The position numbers and the translations under genes are program-made. A stretch of 12,715 bases of DNA from an uncultured Atopobium sp. (GTDB lineage: Bacteria > Actinomycetota > Coriobacteriia > Coriobacteriales > Atopobiaceae), in NCBI GenBank assembly GCA_937990665.1, contig CALKRF010000005.1, forward strand, positions 1 to 12,715, written 5' to 3'. How positions within the stretch are numbered: position 1 is the first letter of the stretch; each line of letters starts with the position of its first letter. The notes under the pieces are model-generated. The model had not been told where the DNA came from, did not search any database, and saw only the letters and a program-made list of their open reading frames with translations. This document shows positions 6,586-12,715 of the stretch, in pieces.

Positions 6586-8094
6586 CTACAGGTACTTTGC
6601 GCTGAGGCGCAGGAGTTCTTCTTGATTTGTCTCGTTGGTATTTACGATGCCCGAGAGTCTGCCGTTGGACATAACGCCAATACGGTTGGTAATTCCCAAA
6701 ATCTCTGGCATCTCCGAAGAGACTACGATAATAGTGGTACCGCTCTTAGCCATATCAATAATGAGCTGGTAGATCTCATATTTAGCACCAACATCAATAC
6801 CACGAGTAGGCTCGTCCATCAGGAAAACCTGAGGATAGCGCTCGAGCCACTTACCAAAAATGACCTTCTGCTGATTGCCACCAGAAAGACTTGAAATCAA
6901 GTCTGATGGACCTTGAGCCTTGGTATTCATAACCTTGAGCTCGTTGACGGTAGCCTTAGTCATCTTAGGATCAGAAAGGATTGGACCAGACTTGTACTGG
7001 TTCAAGTTTGCAATGGTTGTGTTAAACGTCAGGTCACCCTTAAGGAACAGGCCGTTTGCTTTGCGCTCCTCGGTAATCATGGCAAAACCGTGATCCATTG
7101 CCTCTGCAGCTGTCGAGAAGTTCATAAGGTGCTCGTTGACGTAGACACGACCGGCAGCTCTGGTTCTTACACCAAAAATTGTTTCCAGAAGCTCTGTTCT
7201 ACCAGCGCCGACAAGACCATACAGACCAAAGATCTCACCCTTCTTTACATCAAAGGTGACGTCCTGAAGGTATGGCTCATATTTAGTTGAAAGGTGCTGA
7301 ATAGAAAGATACGTCTTACCAGGTGTGTTAGTAACATCTGGGAAGCGATTCTCAAGTGAGCGACCGACCATTGCAGAGATAAGCTCATTCATGTTGGTCT
7401 CATTTGAGCGCTTGGTCATAACAAGCTTACCGTCACGAAGAACTGAAATGTCATCGCAAATCTCAAAGATCTCATCCATCTTGTGAGAGATGTAGACCAA
7501 AGAAATTCCCTGCTCTTTGAGCATGTGAATCATCTCAAAGAGTTTCTCGACCTCTTGGGTCATAAGTGAAGAAGTAGGCTCATCCAGAACAATAATCTTA
7601 GCGTTGTAGGAAATTGCCTTGGCAATCTCGACCATCTGACGCTGAGATACAGACATGTTCTTCATAGGCTGAGTTAGATCAACCGTCATGCCCAGACGCC
7701 TAAAGAGCTCGTTTGCTTCTTTTTTCATGCGTCCCTCGTCGACAACACCCATTGCATTAACGGGATAGCGACCAAGGAACAAGTTATCTACAACATTTCT
7801 ATCAAGGCACTGGTTAAGCTCCTGGTGAACCATTGCGACGCCATTCTCAAGTGCGTCTTTTGGTCCAGAGAAATTAACCTCTTTGCCGTCAAGAAATATC
7901 TTGCCTTCATCTTTTTGATACGTACCAAACAGGCACTTCATCATGGTAGATTTGCCTGCGCCGTTCTCTCCCATAAGACCCATAACGGTTCCACGGCGTA
8001 CGTTCATTGAAATGTGATCCAGAACGCGGTTACGTCCAAAGGACTTGCTCATTCCATCAATTGTTAGAACGATATCGTTTTCTGTATCTGCCAT
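6586..8094 (-). CDS. mglA: Galactose/methyl-galactoside ABC transporter ATP-binding protein
   Basis: This is the tandem ATPase of the importer, 502 residues and of family length. First nucleotide-binding domain: Walker A GENGAGKST (42-50), Q-loop MVHQELN (88-94), an atypical signature MSVSQRQ (147-153) and Walker B VLDEPTSS (169-176). Second domain: a degenerate Walker A GLVGAGRTE (293-301), a canonical signature LSGGNQQK (403-410) and Walker B FLMDEPTRGID (424-434). A degenerate second Walker A is normal in the RbsA/MglA family. AAGGGG lies 7 nt before the ATG. The gene order mglB-mglA-mglC is the usual one. RbsA-like transporters look similar; the galactose assignment comes from MglB and the shared operator with galM. 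Confidence 0.93.
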   Translation of the reverse strand: MADTENDIVLTIDGMSKSFGRNRVLDHISMNVRRGTVMGLMGENGAGKSTMMKCLFGTYQKDEGKIFLDGKEVNFSGPKDALENGVAMVHQELNQCLDRNVVDNLFLGRYPVNAMGVVDEGRMKKEANELFRRLGMTVDLTQPMKNMSVSQRQMVEIAKAISYNAKIIVLDEPTSSLMTQEVEKLFEMIHMLKEQGISLVYISHKMDEIFEICDDISVLRDGKLVMTKRSNETNMNELISAMVGRSLENRFPDVTNTPGKTYLSIQHLSTKYEPYLQDVTFDVKKGEIFGLYGLVGAGRTELLETIFGVRTRAAGRVYVNEHLMNFSTAAEAMDHGFAMITEERKANGLFLKGDLTFNTTIANLNQYKSGPILSDPKMTKATVNELKVMNTKAQGPSDLISSLSGGNQQKVIFGKWLERYPQVFLMDEPTRGIDVGAKYEIYQLIIDMAKSGTTIIVVSSEMPEILGITNRIGVMSNGRLSGIVNTNETNQEELLRLSAKYL

Positions 8095-8141
8095 GTATTC
8101 ACCCCTTATCTCGCTAAGTTATTGCGCTTATTCGCGAGAAC

Positions 8142-8172
8142 ACCGGAGGAGAGCAGGTGTCTCCCCTCCGGT
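8142..8172 (-). promoter_or_regulatory. Intercistronic hairpin between mglB and mglA
   Basis: On the minus strand ACCGGAGGGGAG and CTCTCCTCCGGT form a 12-bp stem with one G-U pair and a 7-nt loop, starting 26 bp after the mglB stop. No run of T follows, so complete termination is unlikely. Such hairpins commonly protect the upstream message from 3' decay and give more binding protein than ATPase and permease, as known for mglB-mglA in enteric bacteria. Confidence 0.7.
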
Positions 8173-8198
8173 ATTGTTTCGTGCTATCGACTACTTAA

Positions 8199-9482
8199 TT
8201 ACTTAAGCAGCTGGGTATAGGAAGAACCGTTGTCGGTCTTAACCATGTTGAATGCAAATGCATCGTACTCGTCAGGGTTGCCAAGACGGTTGGTAATGTT
8301 GGACTCAGTCTGGCCGTCGCCTGCGATGAACTCAACGTTGAGGTTGAGCAGTGGAGCATACTTCTTGAGCAGTGGTACATAGGTTGAACCAAGGAAGTTG
8401 TCGCCAGAGTTGTAGGTGTTGAGCCAAACCTTCTTCTCTGGGTGCTTGTCTGCGCTCAGCTGCTTAGAAGCCTCTGGATAAGTAGTGGTTGCGTCAAGGT
8501 TGTCCTTGTAGTTCTCAGCGGTAACTGCAAGGTTGAGAGCGTAGTAAGAACGCTGCTCTGCAACATACTTGTAGTCCTTGGAGTCAATCTTGTTGCCAGC
8601 ATCGTCTGCGGACTCAATGCCGGTGTTGATATCAGCGCCGTCAAGAGCGTTGCGGAGCAGACGGAGAGTCAGGTAAGCCTGAACATCTGGGTGCTGGGAA
8701 ATGGTGCCTGCATAGCCGTCAGCAATAGCTGCAACAGCGTCAGAGTTAGCGTCGTAACCAAAGGTTGGGACCTTCTGAGCCTTTGACCATGCGTTGAAGA
8801 TGGACATGCCCATACCGTCGTTGTTAGAAACAACAACATCAATCTGATCACCGAAGGAAGAAGACCAAGCAGCAATTGCGTTACCAGCGGTTGCAGCATC
8901 CCATGTTGCACCAGCGGTATTCTTCATCTCCTGAGAAGCAAGCTCACGGATGGTGTAGGACTTGCCGCCTACCTCAAGCTTGCCGTCCTGAACAACAGAA
9001 GCGGAGCCATCGGTGTTGGTGCCTACTGGATCGGAAATAATCTTGCCGTCCTTCTCGATGCCAGTACCAAGTGCCTTACGGACACCACGAGTACGAGCGA
9101 TAGAGTCGTTGTGACCAATGTCACCAATTGCAAGAACGTAACCAATGATGCCATCCTTGTTGCGATCAAGCTCAGCTGCGTGAGCCTTGATGTAATCAAG
9201 AACCATCTGGCCCTGGAGCTCTGCACCCTGAACTGCATCAAAGCCAACGTAATAGGTGTCTTTGTTGAAGTTAAGAGTGTTTGTATCAAGCTCACCGGTT
9301 GAGCTGTTAGAAGGCTGACGGTTGAAGAAGACAACAGGCTTATCCTTGTTCTCTACCTTTGCACCTTTAGCGCCTTCCTCTTTTTTCTCGCTAGGAGCGC
9401 AAGCTGCAAGAACGCTAGATCCACCAACGCTAAGAACGCCTAGACCACAGAACTTTAGAAAACTGCGACGAGACACATCCAT
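8199..9482 (-). CDS. mglB: Galactose-binding lipoprotein, apparently circularly permuted MglB
   Basis: Periplasmic-binding-protein-like galactose receptor of the importer, 427 residues. The N-terminus has a Tat motif SRRSFLKF (4-11) and a lipobox VLAAC with Cys28, so it is likely a Tat-exported lipoprotein. The mature part begins at KPVVFFNRQPS (48-58), which matches the middle of E. coli MglB (VPVVFFNKEPS). It runs in order through the calcium loop DRNKDG (106-111), GHNDSIARTRG (His124, Asp126, Arg130), Trp194, SNNDGM (Asn221) and FGYDA (Asp244). A linker follows, then 351-427 (KVWLNTYNSGDNF ... AFAFNMVKTDN), which matches the normal N-terminus with sugar contacts Asp361 and Phe363. ATG 9482 has AAAGG 8 nt upstream; ATG 9500 is also possible, with a similar site. 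The family is confident; the permutation is read by eye. Confidence 0.9.
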   Translation of the reverse strand: MDVSRRSFLKFCGLGVLSVGGSSVLAACAPSEKKEEGAKGAKVENKDKPVVFFNRQPSNSSTGELDTNTLNFNKDTYYVGFDAVQGAELQGQMVLDYIKAHAAELDRNKDGIIGYVLAIGDIGHNDSIARTRGVRKALGTGIEKDGKIISDPVGTNTDGSASVVQDGKLEVGGKSYTIRELASQEMKNTAGATWDAATAGNAIAAWSSSFGDQIDVVVSNNDGMGMSIFNAWSKAQKVPTFGYDANSDAVAAIADGYAGTISQHPDVQAYLTLRLLRNALDGADINTGIESADDAGNKIDSKDYKYVAEQRSYYALNLAVTAENYKDNLDATTTYPEASKQLSADKHPEKKVWLNTYNSGDNFLGSTYVPLLKKYAPLLNLNVEFIAGDGQTESNITNRLGNPDEYDAFAFNMVKTDNGSSYTQLLK

Positions 9483-9502
9483 AGTAGTGACCTTTCTCAT
9501 TT

Positions 9503-9521
9503 GTTATGCCTTTTGCATAAC
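9503..9521 (-). promoter_or_regulatory. Leader hairpin of mglB
   Basis: GTTATGC (9503-9509) and GCATAAC (9515-9521) are perfect inverted arms around a 5-nt loop. On the mglB message the loop and inner stem contain the AAAAGG that would serve the upstream start at 9500. This favours the start at 9482, or could modulate translation. It could also be a small protein-binding palindrome. Confidence 0.4.
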
Positions 9522-9531
9522 ACTGACCTTA

Positions 9532-9546
9532 ATGAGTACGTTAACA
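9532..9546 (+). promoter_or_regulatory. Operator-like site 3 upstream of mglB
   Basis: ATGAGTACGTTAACA is identical to the site before galM (263-277) and 14/15 identical to 76-90. It lies 50 bp before the mglB start. Another weak promoter pair (TTGAGC at 9581-9576 and TGTGAT at 9558-9553, minus strand, 17-bp spacing) would put the transcription start on this site, the classic place for repression. Confidence 0.7.
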
Positions 9547-9592
9547 AATCTCATCACAGCTCTTTGTGAGATGTCGCTCAACGGTTGTAGAA

Positions 9593-9632
9593 ATACCGTA
9601 AGCGTTATGTTTTGTACCTTTTACGGTATCAA
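9593..9632 (-). promoter_or_regulatory. Candidate mglB promoter within a 9-bp inverted repeat
   Basis: On the minus strand TTGATA (9632-9627), a 17-bp spacer and CATAAC (9609-9604) make a plausible promoter, with one mismatch in the -35 and two in the -10. Perfect 9-bp arms ATACCGTAA (9593-9601) and TTACGGTAT (9621-9629) surround the -10 and touch the -35, so a second regulator may act here. The sequence 9633-9761 contains no supported gene; a 66-codon leftward ORF crossing it also runs through the tRNA gene and is rejected. Confidence 0.4.
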
Positions 9633-9761
9633 TTTTGAAGTTTTTGAGGATAAATAAAGAAAAAGCGGTCAAATGACCAAATTGTCGAGAAGAGCGTCCT
9701 CTTCAAATCTGTGAATAAAAATATGCTGGTAATGCGAGAAAACCAGAACGGTTCTTTAAAC

Positions 9762-9788
9762 AAAAAAGACCAGGCATTGCCTGGTCTT
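9762..9788 (-). terminator. Rho-independent terminator of tRNA-Asn
   Basis: AAGACCAGGC (9766-9775) and GCCTGGTCTT (9779-9788) form a perfect 10-bp stem around a short ATT loop. On the minus strand it is followed by a T-tract (complement of 9762-9767). It lies 8 bp after the tRNA CCA end. Confidence 0.88.
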
Positions 9789-9796
9789 GAAAATTC

Positions 9797-9871
9797 TGGC
9801 TCCCCGAGCAGGATTTGAACCTGCGACACGCTGATTAACAGTCAGCTGCGCTACCGCTGCGCCATCGGGGA
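9797..9871 (-). tRNA. tRNA-Asn (anticodon GUU)
   Basis: The minus strand reads TCCCCGATGGCGCAGCGGTA at the 5' end. Its 7-bp acceptor stem TCCCCGA pairs with TCGGGGA, followed by a G discriminator and an encoded CCA (9797-9799). The anticodon arm is CTGAC-TGTTAAT-CAG-like with anticodon GTT, and the T arm contains GGTTCAAATCC. The gene stands alone, with its own promoter upstream and terminator downstream, between rpoD and the mgl control region. Confidence 0.97.
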
Positions 9872-9897
9872 ATATGTGTGCTTCTCAGCGGTGTTTA

Positions 9898-9926
9898 AGT
9901 ATAGAGAGACATTCCAAACCATGCAA
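9898..9926 (-). promoter_or_regulatory. Promoter of tRNA-Asn
   Basis: On the minus strand TTGCAT (9926-9921), exactly 17 bp, then TATACT (9903-9898). This is a near-consensus housekeeping promoter, with transcription expected to start about 20 nt before the mature tRNA. It lies 72 bp downstream of the rpoD stop. No clear terminator for rpoD was seen between the two. Confidence 0.75.
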
Positions 9927-9990
9927 GCATTATTTAGAAAAAATTTATTCAAATTCCTCTTACACAATCTCTCACACCTAAACCAAGAAG

Positions 9991-11358
9991 CTACTCCTCC
10001 ATGTAGTCCTTAAGACGACCAGACCTAGAAGGATGACGAAGCTTTGCCAAGGTCTTGGACTCAATCTGACGAATACGCTCACGCGTAACGCCAAACTCCT
10101 TGCCTACCTCTTCAAGGGTACGAGGATGACCGTCCTCAAGACCAAAGCGGAACTTAATAACCTTACGCTCACGATCAGCAAGGCCGTCAAGAACCTGCTC
10201 AAGCTGCTCACGAAGCATTGAATCAGAAGCTGCATCTGGTGGAGCAACAGCTGAAGAGTCCTCAATAAAGTCTCCAAGCTGGGAATCTTCTTCTTCACCA
10301 ATAGGCGTCTCAAGAGAGACGGGCTCCTGGCTAATCTTCTGAATCTCGCGGACGCGATCAGGAGACATACCCATTTCTGCGCCAATCTCTTCTGGGGTAG
10401 GATCTCTACCAAGATCTTGCAGAAGCTGACGCTGAACACGGATAAGCTTATTGATTGTCTCTACCATGTGAACAGGAATACGAATGGTACGAGCCTGGTC
10501 CGCAATAGCACGGGTAATTGCCTGACGAATCCACCATGTAGCATATGTTGAGAACTTAAAGCCCTTGGTGTAGTCGAACTTCTCGACAGCACGAATAAGG
10601 CCCAGGTTACCTTCCTGGATAAGATCGAGGAACAGCATGCCACGGCCAACATAGCGCTTAGCAATTGAGACGACAAGACGAAGGTTTGCAGAGATAAGCT
10701 GCTGCTTAGCGTCAAGTCCTACGGACTCAATACGCATAAGGCGGCGCTGCTCTGCACGGTTGAGCTCGATGAGACCATCCTCAAAGTCCTCCAGCTTCTG
10801 GGAGGCTGCAGTACCTGCCTCAATCTTCATAGCAAGGTGAACCTCTTCTGATGCAGTAAGCAGGTCAACCTTACCAATCTCTTTAAGATACATGCGGACA
10901 GGATCGCCGGTAAGCATAACCGTGGTGGTATCTGAGCGACGAGCACGAGCGCGAGAAGAACGTTTTGGCTTAGAGACTTTTGCCTTAGAAACAGAGCGGA
11001 GAGCCTCTTTGACCTCACGTGCCTCATTTACGGCATCAAAATCTTCATCATCTTCATCTTCAAAATCAGATGAGTCATCCATGTCATCATCGGATGAAAA
11101 ATCATCCTCTACGGCGTCATCTTCAATGGCGAAAGAAACGGTTGCTTCAGATGCGGTAGTAATCTCTACACCTTTAACGCGCAGCGAATCGTACAGATCA
11201 GAAAGCTCATCATCGTTAACGTCAACGTCACGAATGGCAACCTGAATATCGTCTTCGCTGATACTACCGTTAGACTTTGAAGAACTTACCAGATCATCAA
11301 CAATTTTAGTAAGCTCATCTGAGAGTTTGACCTCGTCATTTGCCTTTTTTGCAGCCAC
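9991..11358 (-). CDS. rpoD: RNA polymerase primary sigma factor SigA
   Basis: The housekeeping sigma factor directs RNA polymerase to most promoters. It has 455 residues. The N-terminal part (region 1.1-like) is followed by a strongly acidic stretch (about 79-112) and a basic Lys/Arg/Ser patch (125-141). Region 1.2 starts at DPVRMYLKEIG (152-162). Region 2 contains NLRLVVSIAKRYVGRG (225-240), DLIQEGNLGLIRAVEKFD (245-262) and the promoter-melting segment FKFSTYATWWIRQAI (267-281). Region 3 follows (about 294-375). Region 4 has the -35-binding helix-turn-helix TLEEVGKEFGVTRERIRQIE (414-433) and the typical end HPSRSGRLKDYMEE. The start is GTG at 11358 with GAAAGGA 5 nt upstream. It lies downstream of dnaG, the conserved primase-sigma arrangement. 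Confidence 0.97.
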   Translation of the reverse strand: MAAKKANDEVKLSDELTKIVDDLVSSSKSNGSISEDDIQVAIRDVDVNDDELSDLYDSLRVKGVEITTASEATVSFAIEDDAVEDDFSSDDDMDDSSDFEDEDDEDFDAVNEAREVKEALRSVSKAKVSKPKRSSRARARRSDTTTVMLTGDPVRMYLKEIGKVDLLTASEEVHLAMKIEAGTAASQKLEDFEDGLIELNRAEQRRLMRIESVGLDAKQQLISANLRLVVSIAKRYVGRGMLFLDLIQEGNLGLIRAVEKFDYTKGFKFSTYATWWIRQAITRAIADQARTIRIPVHMVETINKLIRVQRQLLQDLGRDPTPEEIGAEMGMSPDRVREIQKISQEPVSLETPIGEEEDSQLGDFIEDSSAVAPPDAASDSMLREQLEQVLDGLADRERKVIKFRFGLEDGHPRTLEEVGKEFGVTRERIRQIESKTLAKLRHPSRSGRLKDYMEE

Positions 11359-11388
11359 AAATATCCTTTCGATAGATTAGCGCAAATC

Positions 11389-11419
11389 TTTATACCCAAA
11401 AGTTTCTCTACCTAATCAA
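11389..11419 (-). promoter_or_regulatory. Possible rpoD promoter
   Basis: On the minus strand TTGATT (11419-11414) and TATAAA (11394-11389) are separated by 19 bp, longer than ideal. The -10 box is good. It lies in the 120-bp dnaG-rpoD gap and could add transcription to rpoD on top of read-through from dnaG. Confidence 0.35.
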
Positions 11420-11421
11420 AC

Positions 11422-11475
11422 TACTCATTTTAATTTATAAAAAATTGGATGAGTAGCATCCTCATAAAATGAGTA
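11422..11475 (-). terminator. Inverted repeat and possible attenuator between dnaG and rpoD
   Basis: Perfect 11-bp arms TACTCATTTTA (11422-11432) and TAAAATGAGTA (11465-11475) enclose 32 bp. Inside, on the minus strand, a small hairpin GGATG-ctact-CATCC (11461-11447) is followed by AA and six T residues. Either structure could form in the message after the dnaG stop, so partial termination is plausible. The inner hairpin is short (5 bp) and the outer one AT-rich, so I treat it as an attenuator candidate. Confidence 0.4.
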
Positions 11476-11478
11476 TTT

Positions 11479-12715
11479 TTATTGCCCTGAAGTAAGCCTC
11501 TTACCTAACTCCAACGCTCGTGTCTGAAGTGCTTGTGCGGCGGCAAGCTGCTCTTCTGCCAGAGTTCCGTCAGAAGACTCCCCTGCATAAGAACTGGAAC
11601 GCAAATTAGAACGAATTTCTCGCAATTTACGCTGCACTGAGTAGTAGTCAACAGTGTCCACAATAAACTCAAGTGAGCGACGCGTATCAGAGTTGCCCTC
11701 AGATATCACGCGACCAGACGAAAGAATAGCTGCCGCATTTGGCTCAACAGCTGCAGCTGCAGCAACTACCTGCGCTGGTGTAGCGCCCTCTGGAGTAGCA
11801 AGCATGGCCCATGCCATGGTTTGATGACGAGCATCGGCCCAGACAAAGTCTGCAATACGATCTTGATACTCTCGCACTAAAGACAAGTTTGTTGCCATAG
11901 CACTTAAGAGCTCAAGCTCTGAGTTAACCTGCCTGCGATCTTCTGCGGAGAGACCCTGTGAGCCTCGTGGCTCATACGTATCAGCAGAAACACTATACGC
12001 TGAAGGATCATCATATGGTGGCACCTCGTTATACGGTGGAACATCATCGTATGAGGGACCCTCGGCATAAGCTGGAGTTTTAGGAGCTGAGTTATACGAA
12101 GAGGTGTGGACATTCTTCTGAGGCTGTTTGCGCGCCATCTTTGAAGTGCGCGAATCTGCCGCGTCATCTTGAATAGGCGCGGCCTTAATTGCGCGCTTTG
12201 CTTCCTCGACATCAATATGAAGCAAATCGGACACGCGAAGTGCATACTCGCTCAGCAGCACCGATGTTTTAAGCGGGGCCAACAGAGACGCTAAAGCCTC
12301 AAGCGCTTTGACTCGACCACCGGGTACAGATAAGTCAAACTGAGCTGTGGTGGCATCAAAGACAAAGTCCATGAGTGGACGAGCAGAGTCTAAGATAGGA
12401 CGCAGTTTTTCTGCACCAGATTCGGCGAGAAACTCCATGGGGTCCTGATTATTGGGCAAAACAACGCAAAGAAACGCAGCGGTTGTTTTATCGATAAATT
12501 TAATGGCACGAGCAGCAGCGTGTTGACCTGCAGCATCACCGTCAAACATGCAAATAATTTTGCGTGCACGCTGACGATCGATGAGTTTGACGTGCTCAGA
12601 CGTAAATGCAGTGCCTAGAGCCGCCACAGTGTTGGTAAAACCAGCCTCATGCATGGCAATAACATCAGTGTAGCCCTCGCAAATAATGGCCTCGGACTGG
12701 GCAGCAATAGTCTCT
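11479..12715 (-). CDS. dnaG: DNA primase (3' part; 5' end outside the window)
   Basis: DnaG makes RNA primers at the replication fork. 411 codons are visible and the frame is open to the window edge, so the zinc-binding domain and the start are missing. The TOPRIM domain is present: CEGYTDVIAMHEAG with the catalytic Glu at 12678-12676, MFDGDAAGQHAA with the metal-binding aspartates, and DPMEFL. A linker of roughly 80 residues rich in Ser, Pro and Tyr follows, with the repeat-like segment SYDDVPPYNEVPPYDD (about 12054-12007). The last ~170 residues form the helical C-terminal domain that in this family contacts the DnaB helicase. The stop is TAA. rpoD follows after 120 bp. Identity is confident; the end of the window is the only reason for the truncation. 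Confidence 0.95.
   Translation of the reverse strand, partial: ETIAAQSEAIICEGYTDVIAMHEAGFTNTVAALGTAFTSEHVKLIDRQRARKIICMFDGDAAGQHAAARAIKFIDKTTAAFLCVVLPNNQDPMEFLAESGAEKLRPILDSARPLMDFVFDATTAQFDLSVPGGRVKALEALASLLAPLKTSVLLSEYALRVSDLLHIDVEEAKRAIKAAPIQDDAADSRTSKMARKQPQKNVHTSSYNSAPKTPAYAEGPSYDDVPPYNEVPPYDDPSAYSVSADTYEPRGSQGLSAEDRRQVNSELELLSAMATNLSLVREYQDRIADFVWADARHQTMAWAMLATPEGATPAQVVAAAAAVEPNAAAILSSGRVISEGNSDTRRSLEFIVDTVDYYSVQRKLREIRSNLRSSSYAGESSDGTLAEEQLAAAQALQTRALELGKRLTSGQ

Noticed and set aside
9629..9829. 66-codon leftward ORF
   Set aside because: It starts inside the tRNA-Asn gene and passes through its terminator hairpin.
9970..9985. CACACCTAAA downstream of rpoD as an eighth copy of the array repeat
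   Set aside because: Only the first ten bases resemble the repeat; the GATAATCTG half is absent.

Overview
The window looks like chromosomal DNA from a moderately AT-rich actinobacterium of the class Coriobacteriia, most likely an Atopobium/Lancefieldella relative. The grounds are the style of the SigA and DnaG proteins, the GRSEIAGNHTDHEGG form of the GalK signature, a class-II GalT, a Tat-type lipoprotein signal and the overall composition. This placement is an inference from family resemblance; no search was run.

Layout. (1) Positions 1-54, minus strand: the first 18 codons of a divergent gene whose start resembles a LacI/GalR-family repressor. (2) 55-320: a divergent control region with two copies of a 15-bp operator-like sequence. 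(3) 321-4241, plus strand: a Leloir operon galM-galK-galT, closed by a strong terminator at 4311-4345. (4) 4346-4914: the space between convergent operons. It holds a symmetric array of seven degenerate 23-bp repeats (four forward, three reverse), a 12-bp palindrome, the terminator of the mgl operon and a very GC-rich patch. (5) 4915-9482, minus strand: mglB-mglA-mglC, a galactose/methyl-galactoside ABC importer, with a third copy of the operator upstream of mglB. (6) 9762-9926: tRNA-Asn(GUU) with its own promoter and terminator. (7) 9991-12715, minus strand: rpoD (sigA) and the 3' part of dnaG, the end of the macromolecular-synthesis gene cluster.

How the genes work together. MglBAC would bring in galactose, GalM interconverts its anomers, GalK makes galactose-1-phosphate and GalT exchanges it with UDP-glucose to give glucose-1-phosphate. 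GalE is not in the window. The same operator occurs beside the putative repressor start, before galM and before mglB (15/15 identical for two copies, 14/15 for the third), so import and catabolism probably form one regulon controlled by the divergent regulator.

The most unusual observation is that MglB appears to be a circular permutation of the galactose-binding protein fold. The protein starts, after its lipoprotein signal, at the strand that is normally about residue 86 of mature E. coli MglB. The normal first ~80 residues, including the sugar-contacting Asp and Phe, are at the C-terminus. Its partner MglC carries a charged, probably cytoplasmic N-terminal extension of about 215 residues not found in the E. 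coli protein. The second unexplained structure is the repeat array between the two operons.
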